Below, one piece after another: positions 31,013 to 41,819 of a stretch of DNA of 64,000 nucleotides. The stretch's first letter is position 1. The number at the start of each line of letters is the position of its first letter. Origin of the DNA: Anisakis pegreffii (lineage: Eukaryota; Nematoda; Chromadorea; Rhabditida; Anisakidae); NCBI GenBank assembly GCA_035041965.1, contig JAPYMA010001143.1:45173-109172 (forward strand), given 5' to 3'. The notes under the pieces were generated by a model, which ran no database searches, was not told the origin of the DNA, and saw nothing but the letters and a program-made list of their open reading frames with translations. The translations under genes were made by a program, and so were the position numbers.

Positions 31013-32644
31013 CTTGCTTCTTCCAGCTAGATACCAATTTCACCCTCTAAAAATAAGCACAATTCTCACTGAAATTACCGTACTTCCATAATCATCAAAC
31101 ATTCATATAACTTGTCATTTATCAATTCAAATTATCAAATCAATTATCAAACTAATAACATTTATCAATTATCAATCAAACTAATAACTTATCAATTCAA
31201 AAGCATATTACATATTTCCTAGTCAACATAACAAGCTTACACAAGTGGATCCAAAAAAAAGAAACTGCAACGATTTGAGATTGTGAAAAAAAAAACAACT
31301 GACAAGAGGCCGAAAATGTTTCGCAATGTAAAATAAAAACGTAAATGTTAAAGATGACAGGTAAAATAAAGTCGATTCCAACCTTAATAACAATCAAACA
31401 AACAGTCAATCAGTCAACAATCCGCCTCGATATCAACACACCAGCGGCCAAGGCGTCGTCACTTCGAGACGCTTCCACTCCTAGATCTTTTCCTTGCTGA
31501 AATCATCTCTTATAATAGCAATACTACCCATGCACCTTAAATACGGAATCATTTCTATGAAAACACCACGAAAAAAATCGATGAAGTGGAAGGGAACGCG
31601 ACAAAAACTTCGAATAACAACGCTGTAATGGTTCACCAAACTCTAACTCAACGTTCATTTATAAAAGCTTATTTGGTCAGCAGGTGACATTTGTTTGTGT
31701 ATATTCCGAAAACACAGCGCGCAATAATAACAAAACAACGCGCACACGAAGCGGGATGAACATCGCATGAAAAATATCGAATACGCGGAATTGTAAACGG
31801 GGATCATCAAAATGGCTACTTGCAATCACGAGCAACGTATCAAAACGGGATGCGTAACTAAAGGAATAAATGAGAGAAATAAAGTACACTTATTGATAAC
31901 TGCATACTATTTGTACAACAGACGGTTACATATCAAGTTTAACGTATTAATATAACCACTGAGCACAATCAAATAAGCAAATGTAAGCACAATGTATATC
32001 TTCATCTTTATACACTTGCTACACATGGAAATGCTATCACAAATAACAAAGACAACTATCAAATAATACCCGAATACAAGCACACATTCATCAACGAAAA
32101 TGAATCTGTAATCTGCACTTGAGTTGGCAGAACACAGTCATTTCATCACATCACTTCCTAGCGATAGCAATGCAAATGTCAGATGGATGCCATCATGGAT
32201 TAGCAGTGAATATCAAATATATCGGATTAGCAACAAAACCGCATCATTCGAAACGAATCAACAAGACAAAACTTGTGACTTTATCATCTCGAAATGGTCA
32301 TATCCGATAAATACATCATTATGATCACAATATTACCGCAAGAAATGCACCAATCGACGAAATAAAACAAATTTCACCGCTACGAAAAAACAAAACTCAG
32401 CACACAACTCATCTTACCACTCACCAACAAAACACCCCACCAGCAGCACAACACCACTCAACTCAATCGAAACCAATTAAGAAAACCCGATCTCTCGCAA
32501 TTACTATCAGAACTAATGGAACACAAATTAAGAATATGAAAATTTTAGGTGAATTCGGTTCTAAATAGGGAGAAATATTCATAAAATTGCTCCTTAATTA
32601 CCAACATTATTAATTGGAAGTGAAGCAAGGGTGTTGTCGTAGAG
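31013..32644. other. Intergenic stretch, nothing recognised
   Basis: This is the 5' flank of the Pur-alpha gene. AATTATCAAT-type short repeats occur near 31110-31195. No exon is supported; any non-coding first exon cannot be seen from sequence alone. Confidence 0.4.
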
Positions 32645-33880
32645 AGACAATGGGCGTAGAACAAAGCAACATGACGACAGAGGGGGAGAGGGCAGCGTGC
32701 GTCAACGGTTTTCACGCCTTTAGTGCTGCGATTGAGCGAGAAAGCGCATATGAACAATTGGTGCGATTGAAGCATCGTCAAGCAATGGAGATATTTGAGA
32801 TATTACAAACCTAATTTTATGATAAATCATATGTAAGGTGGTTTTTTGGGGCACATGAAAATCTTTACGAGAAACCGTTCTCAATTTAAAGATCGCCGTA
32901 AACTTTTTCGGAAATCATCTCGCCGAAGTCAGAATATTCATGAAATTTGTTGATACCTGCGTATATAAGGTGTGATTACGATGTGATGGAACTATTGTTC
33001 GGAAAATCAGAGATACACATTTGAAACGCATGGAAATTCCGGTGAGAAGCACTTTTCAGTTTAACGATCATCGTAAACTTCTTCGAGAGGTCATCTCTCG
33101 AAAAGAGTATGATGATCTTCAAAGCAGATGTCCGTTTTGAATATTCTTGCCAGGACGGGGATATCCAAGAATATCCCTTTTGAATATTCTCGTCAAAAAT
33201 GAGCATATCTGTTATCGCATGGAATAATCATAGCACTCACACACACATCAAAACATTAAAAAGCCATATCGTTGGAGCATAACAACACACCGCAAGTCTG
33301 TAGGTAAGTTGCTCGTAGCAACCGCCTCGACGCTACCAACATCTCTTAACTGTGAATTACACGCTTTTGACCTTCCGGAAAACCGAATTTAAGGATTTTA
33401 TTTCAAATCCTTTTCGAATATATTCAAACAGCCCCTTGACTGTAGTTGTTAATAACATGTTCACAGCCATCTCAGATGTTTTCTCAATGTGCGTGACATA
33501 AGGTATACCTTATATGCACGCACCCTTTCGCAATTCATTGAATTTCATGAATACTCTCACTTCGGCGAGGTAATATATAAAAAGAAGTTTGCGGCGATCT
33601 TCAAACTGAGAACGGTTTCTGATAGAGCTTCTCACCTTCCCAGCTTCTCATGTGCCATCGTTAATCAAAAAATCAGGTTTGGAATATCTCAAATAGTTCG
33701 ATTTTTTGACGACGATGCTTCAATCGTACCAATTAAACAACTGTGTTTTCTCTCTCCATCGCAAGCACATTCGTTCACATGTCTGTTACGCGTTTTCTTC
33801 TGTTGCTAGAGGTATGAAAACCGCTAACGCGTGCTGCTCTCCTTCCATCTTCACACGCCCATTGGCCAGTTCACCCTCTA
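32645..33880. mobile_element. Foldback element with long imperfect inverted arms
   Basis: Sequence from about 32645 to 32975 on the plus strand reappears, with mismatches and small gaps, as the reverse complement of about 33495-33880. Matching landmarks in order are CAATGGGCGT, GGTACGATTGAAGCATCGTC-type, TTTGAGATATTACAAACC-type, GAGAAACCGTTCTCAATTT-type, GAAGATCGCCGTAAACTT-type, and the edge TATATAAGGTGT/GGTATACC. The roughly 520-base centre contains a partial direct copy of the GATC(A/G)(T/C)CGTAAACTT part near 33070. No transposase frame is present. It fits a non-autonomous foldback or MITE-type element of about 1.24 kb. Confidence 0.7.
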
Positions 33881-33924
33881 CCAAACAGAGAATGAGGGTC
33901 GCTTTAAAAATTCATTATTATTGA

Positions 33925-35803
33925 ACTTACGAACAGTTCTGAGGCTCTTCGTTGCAGGAACATGAATTTCAGATAATGTGAACATGCAACAGAAAGTTGC
34001 GACTTTTGATAACAGAAAGAGAGTGAAAGCAGTCTCTTGATATATATTTGAAATATGGAAAGAAGTGCAAGCGTGAAATAAATTCGAACGACATGCCAGA
34101 CAATTTTTGAGATAGGAAATTCCGTTCAGCTCATTTGTAAATCCAATGAGGTCTCTGGAAATATGGATTTTTCGTTAGCCACATGCACATGTCTCTTGTA
34201 GCCTTGAAGCTCCTCTGTCTGATGGCGTCAAAAACTTATATGGTTGTTAATGAGATGAGAGTATGCACTTGGTCTGCATATTAAATTATCTACCAATATT
34301 AAATTATCATGTGATCCATACCAACATTATCTTATTATGTGATCCAGAAATTTCTTCTAGTAGTGGTACTGATTTCTACTAATAGTGTGGTGATATTGAT
34401 AGTATACTCTCTTAAGTAATTTTTCTTTCGTTGAAAATGTCTCATAATCGATCTCATGCACGCTTTATGCTGTAATCGTTCTCTCGTTTTGTTTTTCTCA
34501 GTTTTTTTTGGGTCCGTATAAGTGGTCAATCGAAACTTCTTTATATGTACTCATTGAACACATTTGTCCATCAGGCATATTGCATTGATCAGTTTTGCTC
34601 AACCATGTTTTGCATCGAGGAACGGAAATTTCGGGGTTCCATCCCCGTTCCCTTGAAAACTGATACAATCAGCTAAAATTTCATACAGAATACACGCAAC
34701 TGTAGAATTGTGTAGGATCACAAATATCACTTCGATGAAGGCTGATCTGGCAAGTCTGCAACTGACTCAGGTTAACTCTCCTCTTTCCTTTGGCGAATAT
34801 AGAAAGCCACCTCTTCTCGAGCACGGACCAGATACTTGGACAGCGATGATGCCGAGTAGTAATTCATGCTTTGTAACATGAATGCTTGATTCATTTCTTG
34901 GCTTCTCTTTTACAGGGTTCTTCTTCACTCATATCTTCACTGATTCATAAATCTTGCCTAAATAAGTATCAAATGATTCAGAAATCTGATGATGAGAACT
35001 GCAATCGTTCACCTCAAACTATTTCTGTTGTCCAAATAGAACGACATTTTTGTTGAAACTTGAATAAATATTGGTGTGATTGGTCACAGATGAATAATTG
35101 AATAACGTTTATTATGAGTGGTTATGAATATGCACGACACTCATTAGTACGATACAATTGACCGAATATGGATATAAGTGAATAAATAAATAAATTAGAA
35201 GCCAATCGCTGGCTGATTACAATTCCAGTACGATAATTAGATTAGTAATATAATACAAGTCGAATATAAAACATTAGTGGCCAATCGCTGGCCGATTAAG
35301 ATATTGGACTGGATGATTATGAAATAAGTACGGATTAGGTTCCGACCTCTGACTTCGACTGACTCTGACTCTTCTTGTACCACTAACTCTGCTGTCTCCT
35401 TTTATGGCCTCTGTTTCGTCTCCCATTCTCACGTTCCTAAAAGATCACATTTGTAGATAACATCTCATGATACGATTCTCAGCTTTCGGGCAGTGCCTTT
35501 GTTTTGGCTATTAACATGCATTTTATCTGAATGTGCAACAAATATATTGCCTTTGCCAGATGTTCACCTTTATGTTTTCATTTGAACCGTTTCATCGAAA
35601 TGGTGTTTCGCGAATTCGAACAGTACAATGTTTACACTCGCATGTGAGAGCTAACCTTCTATGCTCCATGAATAACACTGGAAAATGAGTGGTTTGAATT
35701 GATTCATCTGTTTCAGTCTAAAGATATCTTCAGCGAATCTTGCTCAAGGACTCATGAATTTCTTATGATCACCATGGTGCGAACTGTTAGCGAAACAATC
35801 ATT
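33925..35803. other. Non-coding stretch with palindromic motif pair
   Basis: No gene is supported. The motif (A/G)GCCAATCGCTGGC(T/C) occurs at 35200-35214 and 35279-35293, inside two loosely similar AT-rich segments. A serine/arginine-codon-rich stretch near 35340-35420 (minus) could be read as an exon but has no partner. Confidence 0.4.
35200..35293. repeat. Duplicated palindrome GCCAATCGCTGGC
   Basis: Two copies, 35200-35214 and 35279-35293, lie 79 bases apart. In the second, GGCCA and TGGCC are perfect inverted repeats around ATCGC. The flanks after each copy (TGATTAC, CGATTAAG) are also similar, which suggests a short tandem duplication or part of a repeat element. Confidence 0.5.
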
Positions 35804-36634
35804 TTAAATACAGTTCAAGAAATGCATATATTTTTTTGTTTTGTTTTGTTTTGTTTTGTCCATTTTCCTGGTGATCTTTTGGTGAACTGAAACTATGAAG
35901 TAGATTTTATTTATTCGTTCAGTTTCATTGCGAGGAAAATGAACAAACCAATAAACAAATTTCACATCAGAGTAAAATAAGTTCATCATAATAGTGGTTT
36001 AAATTGTGGAAAATGTTTGAAACTTACATTGATCCAATTGGACGGTACATTCCGACCGACTCCATGACTCGATATAGTTAGAGTCAGTCGAGGACGTATC
36101 GTTATCATCTTCCGTATCGGTATCATCTTCACACTCCCAATATAGTGAAAGGGACTTGACGTATGTCGTGTGGTTGGGAAGAGTGTTTACAACGAACGTA
36201 ACATTTACTTATACAAACACCAACAATGAACAGAACAAATTATGCATCAGAAATATTAGTGAGATTAAGGTGTGATAAGGGGGGGGGAATGATGCTATAA
36301 GAAATGACGTGATGTGTATTATAAAAGGCAATATGTTTCGATACATTCAGAAATAAGATATAATAATTTGGTAAAGAACAAATATTGCATATCGAAAGTG
36401 AATCACAAATTTCGTGAATATCTCTATTCACGACACCCAACCACCGATCTCGGAAACGGATGATTCCATATCCGAGACGTCCACATCGTTGAATACCACT
36501 TCGACTGTGTCACTCTGGTCGATAGGGAGAAACTCGTCCACGTATTCTTCTTCTTGATGCTGATCAAAATTAGCGAGCCAGATCGAGATATATTGTTTTA
36601 ACTCAAATATCTTATCGGCCATGGAAGCCGACAT
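35804..36634 (-). CDS. Small acidic protein, unidentified
   Basis: Three exons, 36634-36445, 36207-36028 and 35886-35804, join in phase to about 150 residues. The start is MSASMADKIFELKQYISIWL, followed by an acidic segment (DQHQEEEYVDEF). Exon 2 has a beta-strand-like stretch (VNVTFVVNTLPNHTTYVKSL), a strongly acidic run (CEDDTDTEDDNDTSS), then ESWSRSECTVQL. The donor after exon 2 (AAT|GTAAGT) is strong, and the first join (ATCG|GTGGTT to TATAAG) keeps phase. The proposed last exon encodes a lysine-rich tail largely from a CAAAA pentanucleotide repeat, so the true 3' end may lie elsewhere. There is no signal peptide or membrane segment. I do not recognise the family and assign no function. 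Confidence 0.45.
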
Positions 36635-38439
36635 TATCGCTCCTACCCAATGTTTGATTCGTTTCTTGAGTCCTCTTTTGTAGGCTACTCACTCATATCT
36701 CCATCGTATCTTACATACACATGCACAAATTAATTCTGTAACTATTCAATTCTGTAACTATTCACTTTTGAAAATGTAAAAATCAATAGAGTATGATCGT
36801 TAAAAATGAAACAACATATCTGACTACAGACGCATTTGTCGAACACATACAAATTTTTCGCACATTAAACTGCAATCTGATAGAAGCTATGCTAAAACGG
36901 CACCACAATATGAGGCAAAAAATACGAAGCGGATGCAACATAAATGCCTATGGCTAAAATTCGAATTCGAGTAAGGTAATTCTCGTTTTGGGCAACGTCT
37001 GCGAGTTGATAATCATGGTCTCAAATGAAGCTGTCAATTAATTCTGTATTCACAAATGAACATATATTGTATCTGTTAGCATTTGAAGAATTCTATAGTT
37101 CGTATGCAACACCAAATTTCTGTGATACACAAAGCGGCAATGAATACGAAAAGCTGTATTACGCAGTGAAATGGTTTATGGCTGACGGGGAATGTTTTCC
37201 GATGACCATATAAAGCAGAGAATAATGTGTAGATAATAAACATGTTAAAGGTACTTCGAAATCACTAATGTCTATGTTAATTTATATTCATTGTATTTCA
37301 AGTTTCTGCTTTCCTAGCTGCAGAAGCATGAAAAATGAATTTCACTGCAAATACATGTTTACGAAAGTTGTTGTAGGAATACCCGTGAATATTCTAACTT
37401 GACGTAGTTGATGAGATTTGAATTGCAGCAATGAAGATGAAATCCTTATTTGCAATAACATGAGCGCATGAGGCATCAAGTAATAGGGATACAGTAATGA
37501 AGATGGAATGGACGGATTGATAGATATGGAAAGGGATAAACACTCGAGAGATTGATCACATCCATGTAGCGAAGTATTCTGGGATCGTGTTTGGTGATAA
37601 GGAATGCTTAGTGATGTAGCATTGTTGTTGTTGTGTAACAACATCACTAAGTAAAATGAATTCAACTGAAAAGGTGAATATTCGAAAGTAAACAATGCAG
37701 TAAAATTTCAAGAAGAAAGTGATAGTAGAAACGACAGTAATGGTCAAAATGTTGGATGGTTAAACGGTAATGATGACTAAAATGTTGGTAGTAGTGGTTG
37801 AATAGTAATAATGGTTGGAATGTTGAAACTGTTGAAAACTGATAGGAAATGTTGAAGCTGGTGGAAACAATGAGTCTGTTCAAACGATAGAATCTCTTCA
37901 AAACTGAAAAATATCACAGAGAAATATTTTAGTTCAGTTGTACATTGGGATATTAAGGCATGATATATAATAAGTAGAAGAAATAAGAAACACTGAATTT
38001 GGAATAAGCAAAGATATATACAAAAATGATGAATGAGCATTCCTTATGTGTCGTTGTGAGGATTGACTCTGTTGCTATTTTAGATATATAAAGTGAATGG
38101 TTAGCGATGCTGGACACCATTGTATTTTTGTAGAATTGATAGGGATTGAGATAGAGCTAAGTACGGAAATGTAAAAGAAGATGTGGATCGTAGTGATGTA
38201 ATTCAATATGTTTTAGATTTCACAGATGTGTGTTCAAATCTGTAAATATATAAATGATTTGATTGTGTTTACAAGGACGATGCATACAAACTGCATTTCA
38301 ATCTGACGGTGATACATTGAGACCAGCGTCAAAATACGTAATAAAAAACTGACCCTATCGTCAAGCATGAGCTCGAAGATGGCAATGCACATATTGTTAT
38401 GCGAACTTAATCATTGATCTATAACATATTGAATTCCTG
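36635..38439. other. Non-coding stretch with short degenerate repeats
   Basis: No gene is supported. Between about 37730 and 37860 the motif AATGTTGGATGGTTAA-type recurs irregularly, which produces long low-complexity open frames on the minus strand that are not real genes. Confidence 0.45.
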
Positions 38440-39690
38440 TTCATTGAAATACATTGTATCGCTGTAGATCAGTGGATATTATACATTACTATAGAAATAT
38501 AGTTTTGATATATTAAAGCCAACCGTCTTCTCAAGTATGCCAAGCAACATGTTGATGTTTCTACATCATTCGATTGAGCAGAGTCTCGGCTTTCTGAAAA
38601 TGAAAATTACGCCGAGAAATTCCGTCTCTACGAGGAGATATAGTTATTTTTCTGATGCTATAGGGGTTGCCACATTCAAGTCTACCGTACTCTCAGTTTT
38701 GATCAGTAACATATCAATTTCTTCACACCGATCAATCGAGCAGAATCTCTGGACTCAGAAAAATATAAATTTTGTCGGGCGATTCTGCTCAGTTGAGGAA
38801 ATATAGCTATTTTATTAAAGCTACCTCAACTAGCGCAGTGGTGCTCTTTGAAATGCATTGTATCACTCTAGATCAATAGATATAATACATTACTATAGAA
38901 ATATAGTTTTGATATATTAAAGCCAACCGTCTTCTCAAGTATGCCAAGCAACATGTTGATGTTTCTACATCATTCGATTGAGCAGAGTCTCGGCTTTCTG
39001 AAAATGAAAATTACGCCGAGAAATTCCGCCTCTACGAGGAGATATGACTATTTTTCTGATGCTATAGGGGTTGTCACATTCAAGCCTACGCTCAAGTTTA
39101 TCCAGAACATGTGGATTTCTTTGCACTATTCGATCCAGCGGAATCTCCAGATTCAGAACATCATATATTTTGCTGATCGATTCTGCTTACCTGAGGAGAT
39201 GTAGCTATTTTCTTACAAACAGATCTGTTTCAATTAGCGCAGTCTCATTCATTTATAGAAATTGATCACTATAGATCAATCACTACGTTTATATAGCAGT
39301 ATACGGATTGCCATCTTCGAGCTAACCGTACTCTCGGGTTTGCTCGGAATCACATGAATTTATTTACACCAGTCGATTCTGTGGAACGTCTAGATGGAGA
39401 AAAACATATACTTTGTTGAGCTATTTCGCTTACGTGAGGAGATATAGCTAATTTCTTGAAGCTAGCTCAATTAGCGCAGTAGCGCACGTTTATATGCATC
39501 GTATCATTTTAGATCGACCATATAATAATTCATATATCTCTATGAGGATTACCATTTACAAGCTAATTGTTCCCTCAAGTTTGTCCAGTAACATAGCAAT
39601 TTCTTCACACCATTCGATTACACACAACCTCTAAGTTCAGAAAAACGTGTCTTCAATGTACTGTCAACGGAATTTCCGCTCTGTTATGCG
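38440..39690. repeat. Satellite array B, same family as array A
   Basis: Tandem diverged monomers share with 12330-13503 the blocks ACCGTACTCTCAGTTTG, CACCATTCGAT, AGAATCTCTGGATTCAGAAA-type, GAGGAGATATAGCTATTTT and CACTATAGATCAAT. Monomer starts are near 38530, 38690, 38935, 39095, 39320 and 39575. An almost identical 404-base period is seen between about 38443-38690 and 38847-39094, while the sequence after each copy has diverged. Open frames of 87-89 codons here are products of the repeat and not genes. Confidence 0.8.
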
Positions 39691-40827
39691 TGCCTTTTAA
39701 CTGTTTCGCTCAATTCACACTTCATTTATGCTCAGATTGTCACAGGAACAAAATTCTCAAGTGGTATTATTTGATTGATATCATGATCTATACGAATTGT
39801 GCTGCTGGCAAATTTCGCGCATTTCATTTTTTAAAAACAGAGCAGAGGAGCCCATGTGTGTCTCTTATGTGTCCACAAATCCTGTGCTTTCCAACAAGTT
39901 TCCGTTCTAGGAGAGACAAATAACTGAATAAAGTTTTCTTACGATATAAATGAAATGAAGTTCACTATGCGGCGCTCTCATTCCATATTCCTATCAATTC
40001 GTATTCTTTATCGCCCTTTTCATTCTCTGCTCCTTCTCACAGCGCAATACATGAAAGAGCGATAGAGAGGATGACTGCAATTTCACTACAGCAAGAATTT
40101 CGTTTCGTTCATCAAAATGTCCATTTGCATGATGAATTCCAGGCGATTTGATGCCGCTATGCAAATGTATGTGAGTTTCCGAAGTTAATTTTTACAGTAA
40201 TTCTCTCATGATCTCAAATTGGGCTAAGATTTGCTTGGATAGCATAAGTGTACTTGATTTCAACATTACATATGCACCCTTCGAGGCAGTTTTAATTTCA
40301 CAGTAATGTGCATAGTTAGATTGTTTGTTTGACTTACCGAAGATGTTGATTGTTCTCAATCTGAAGATGAATGCATGATTCTTATGATCACTGCAAACAT
40401 CTCTATCCCTAATGAATGCATTTCATGTTGCTCGCAACTAACACCTTCTTTACTCAATCTCATTCTATTGCCGAGATGTACATCTTCATTTTTGTTTGAT
40501 CATTACATCAGATCGACCTTTTGATCATCAATTCATGTATATCCCCAGTGATGGATAAATCTTAAAAAATGAAGAACGTATAGTAGTAAATCAGTTCATG
40601 TTGTACAATTCCACACAATTACGTAAATTGCATCCGATTTCATCATCTTGCAATATATTTATCAACTGGATTTCGTCAACTTGAATTGAAATGTGAACTC
40701 CTGATTTCCATTGATCCCTCGTTTTTTGAAGGTGTTTCAGGAAATGAATAATGAATTAGGGAATTTGCAGTCTATTCACTGTGTCAAAGGGAACGATAAT
40801 TCAGGCAAAAGAGACTGAATTAATAGA
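39691..40827. other. Intergenic stretch, nothing recognised
   Basis: AT-rich sequence upstream of the flavin monooxygenase exons. No exon or clear promoter motif could be supported. Confidence 0.4.
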
Positions 40828-41819
40828 ATGCCTGACCGACGACTTATTGCTATTGTTGGTGCCGGTAGCAGTGGTATTACGGCTACCCGGTACGCTCTTT
40901 CTTGGTATTTTCATCTGTTATCTACCAAAATTTAGTTTCATTTTTTTTTCAAATGCATCATATCACAGCTCTATTCAAGTCGTTTCATGAGCAGTTCAAG
41001 ATGAGAGGTTGTTCTTATTGTTAGCTTAATATTCGCTCAAAATCATACAGATCAGTATAAAATTCTCCAATTTTACCAGTAACTAGCTATATTGTTCCGT
41101 ATTGCTCGAGCAATGTTCATCAAACTTATCATATGGTGTCGTTTCATTGTAGCTGAAGCATTTCGTATTCTTTCATTTACAGACAAGCTCTTGATTATGG
41201 ATTTAAACCGGTCGCTTTTGAAGTATCGAAAAACTTCGGTGGTTTATGGAACTATAAACCACAAGAGACTGATGGTCGGTTAGCACTTCTTGGTCATTTT
41301 GTTCTTTTTCGTGGTTCATTTGATTCTGAGAAGAAACAAGAATGACTAATTGCTAGTAGTGAAAGTTATAAGCGGTGATACCTAATTTGAAGAAAAATTG
41401 ACCCGTGTCAGGCCTCGACTTCATGTTTTCAAATTTTTCGGCTTTACAGCTTTGCACTTATCAAATTTTCGATTCAGGCTTTAACCCCTCCCCGCCCTCT
41501 GTTGGATGGTCATTCAGTTGCTGCTCTTGAAATCGAATGACCATCCAAGACTGCTCGACAGTTTGTCGTATTAAATATTCACGTATGTATTTGTCGTACA
41601 GTGCGATTATCATTTCCATGATACGGTAACTTCCATACCATAATTCTCACAAAAAAGATTTTGACTGAATATTACTTGATGTTATCGCCTACAGAACCGT
41701 CGGTGATGAGATCGACGGTGATCAATTCATCAAAAGAAATGACCGCATACAGTGATTTTCCACCACCAAAAGAGTTCGCAAATTTCATGCATCACACGAA
41801 AATGCTCGAATACCTAAAG
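40828..41819 (+). pseudogene. Flavin-containing monooxygenase, N-terminal three exons only
   Basis: Three plus-strand exons join in phase: 40828-40889, 41183-41274 and 41695-41819 (93 residues). The N-terminus MPDRRLIAIVGAGSSG carries the GxGxxG FAD-binding motif and a preceding beta strand. Exon 2 gives ALDYGFKPVAFEVSKNFGGLW, matching the family's second strand and its GGLW motif. Exon 3 contains SKEMTAYSDFPPPKEFANFM and ends HHTKMLEYLK, a hallmark of FMOs just before the NADPH domain. Family knowledge: FMOs are ER-associated enzymes of about 450-550 residues that oxidise soft nucleophiles with FAD and NADPH. Nothing resembling the NADPH motif, the FATGY-type motif or the rest of the protein was found in the 2.2 kb before the next gene. 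It is either a 3'-truncated gene copy or a gene whose remaining exons I missed. The sequences that are present show no stop or frameshift. Confidence 0.75.

Noticed and set aside
37342..38040. Overlapping minus-strand frames rich in His/Leu/Phe
   Set aside because: Low-complexity products of short degenerate repeats; no splice-supported structure.
38537..39204. Two near-identical frames of 89 and 87 codons that look like a duplicated gene
   Set aside because: They coincide with the 404-base satellite period; the frames are not kept in the other monomers of the arrays.
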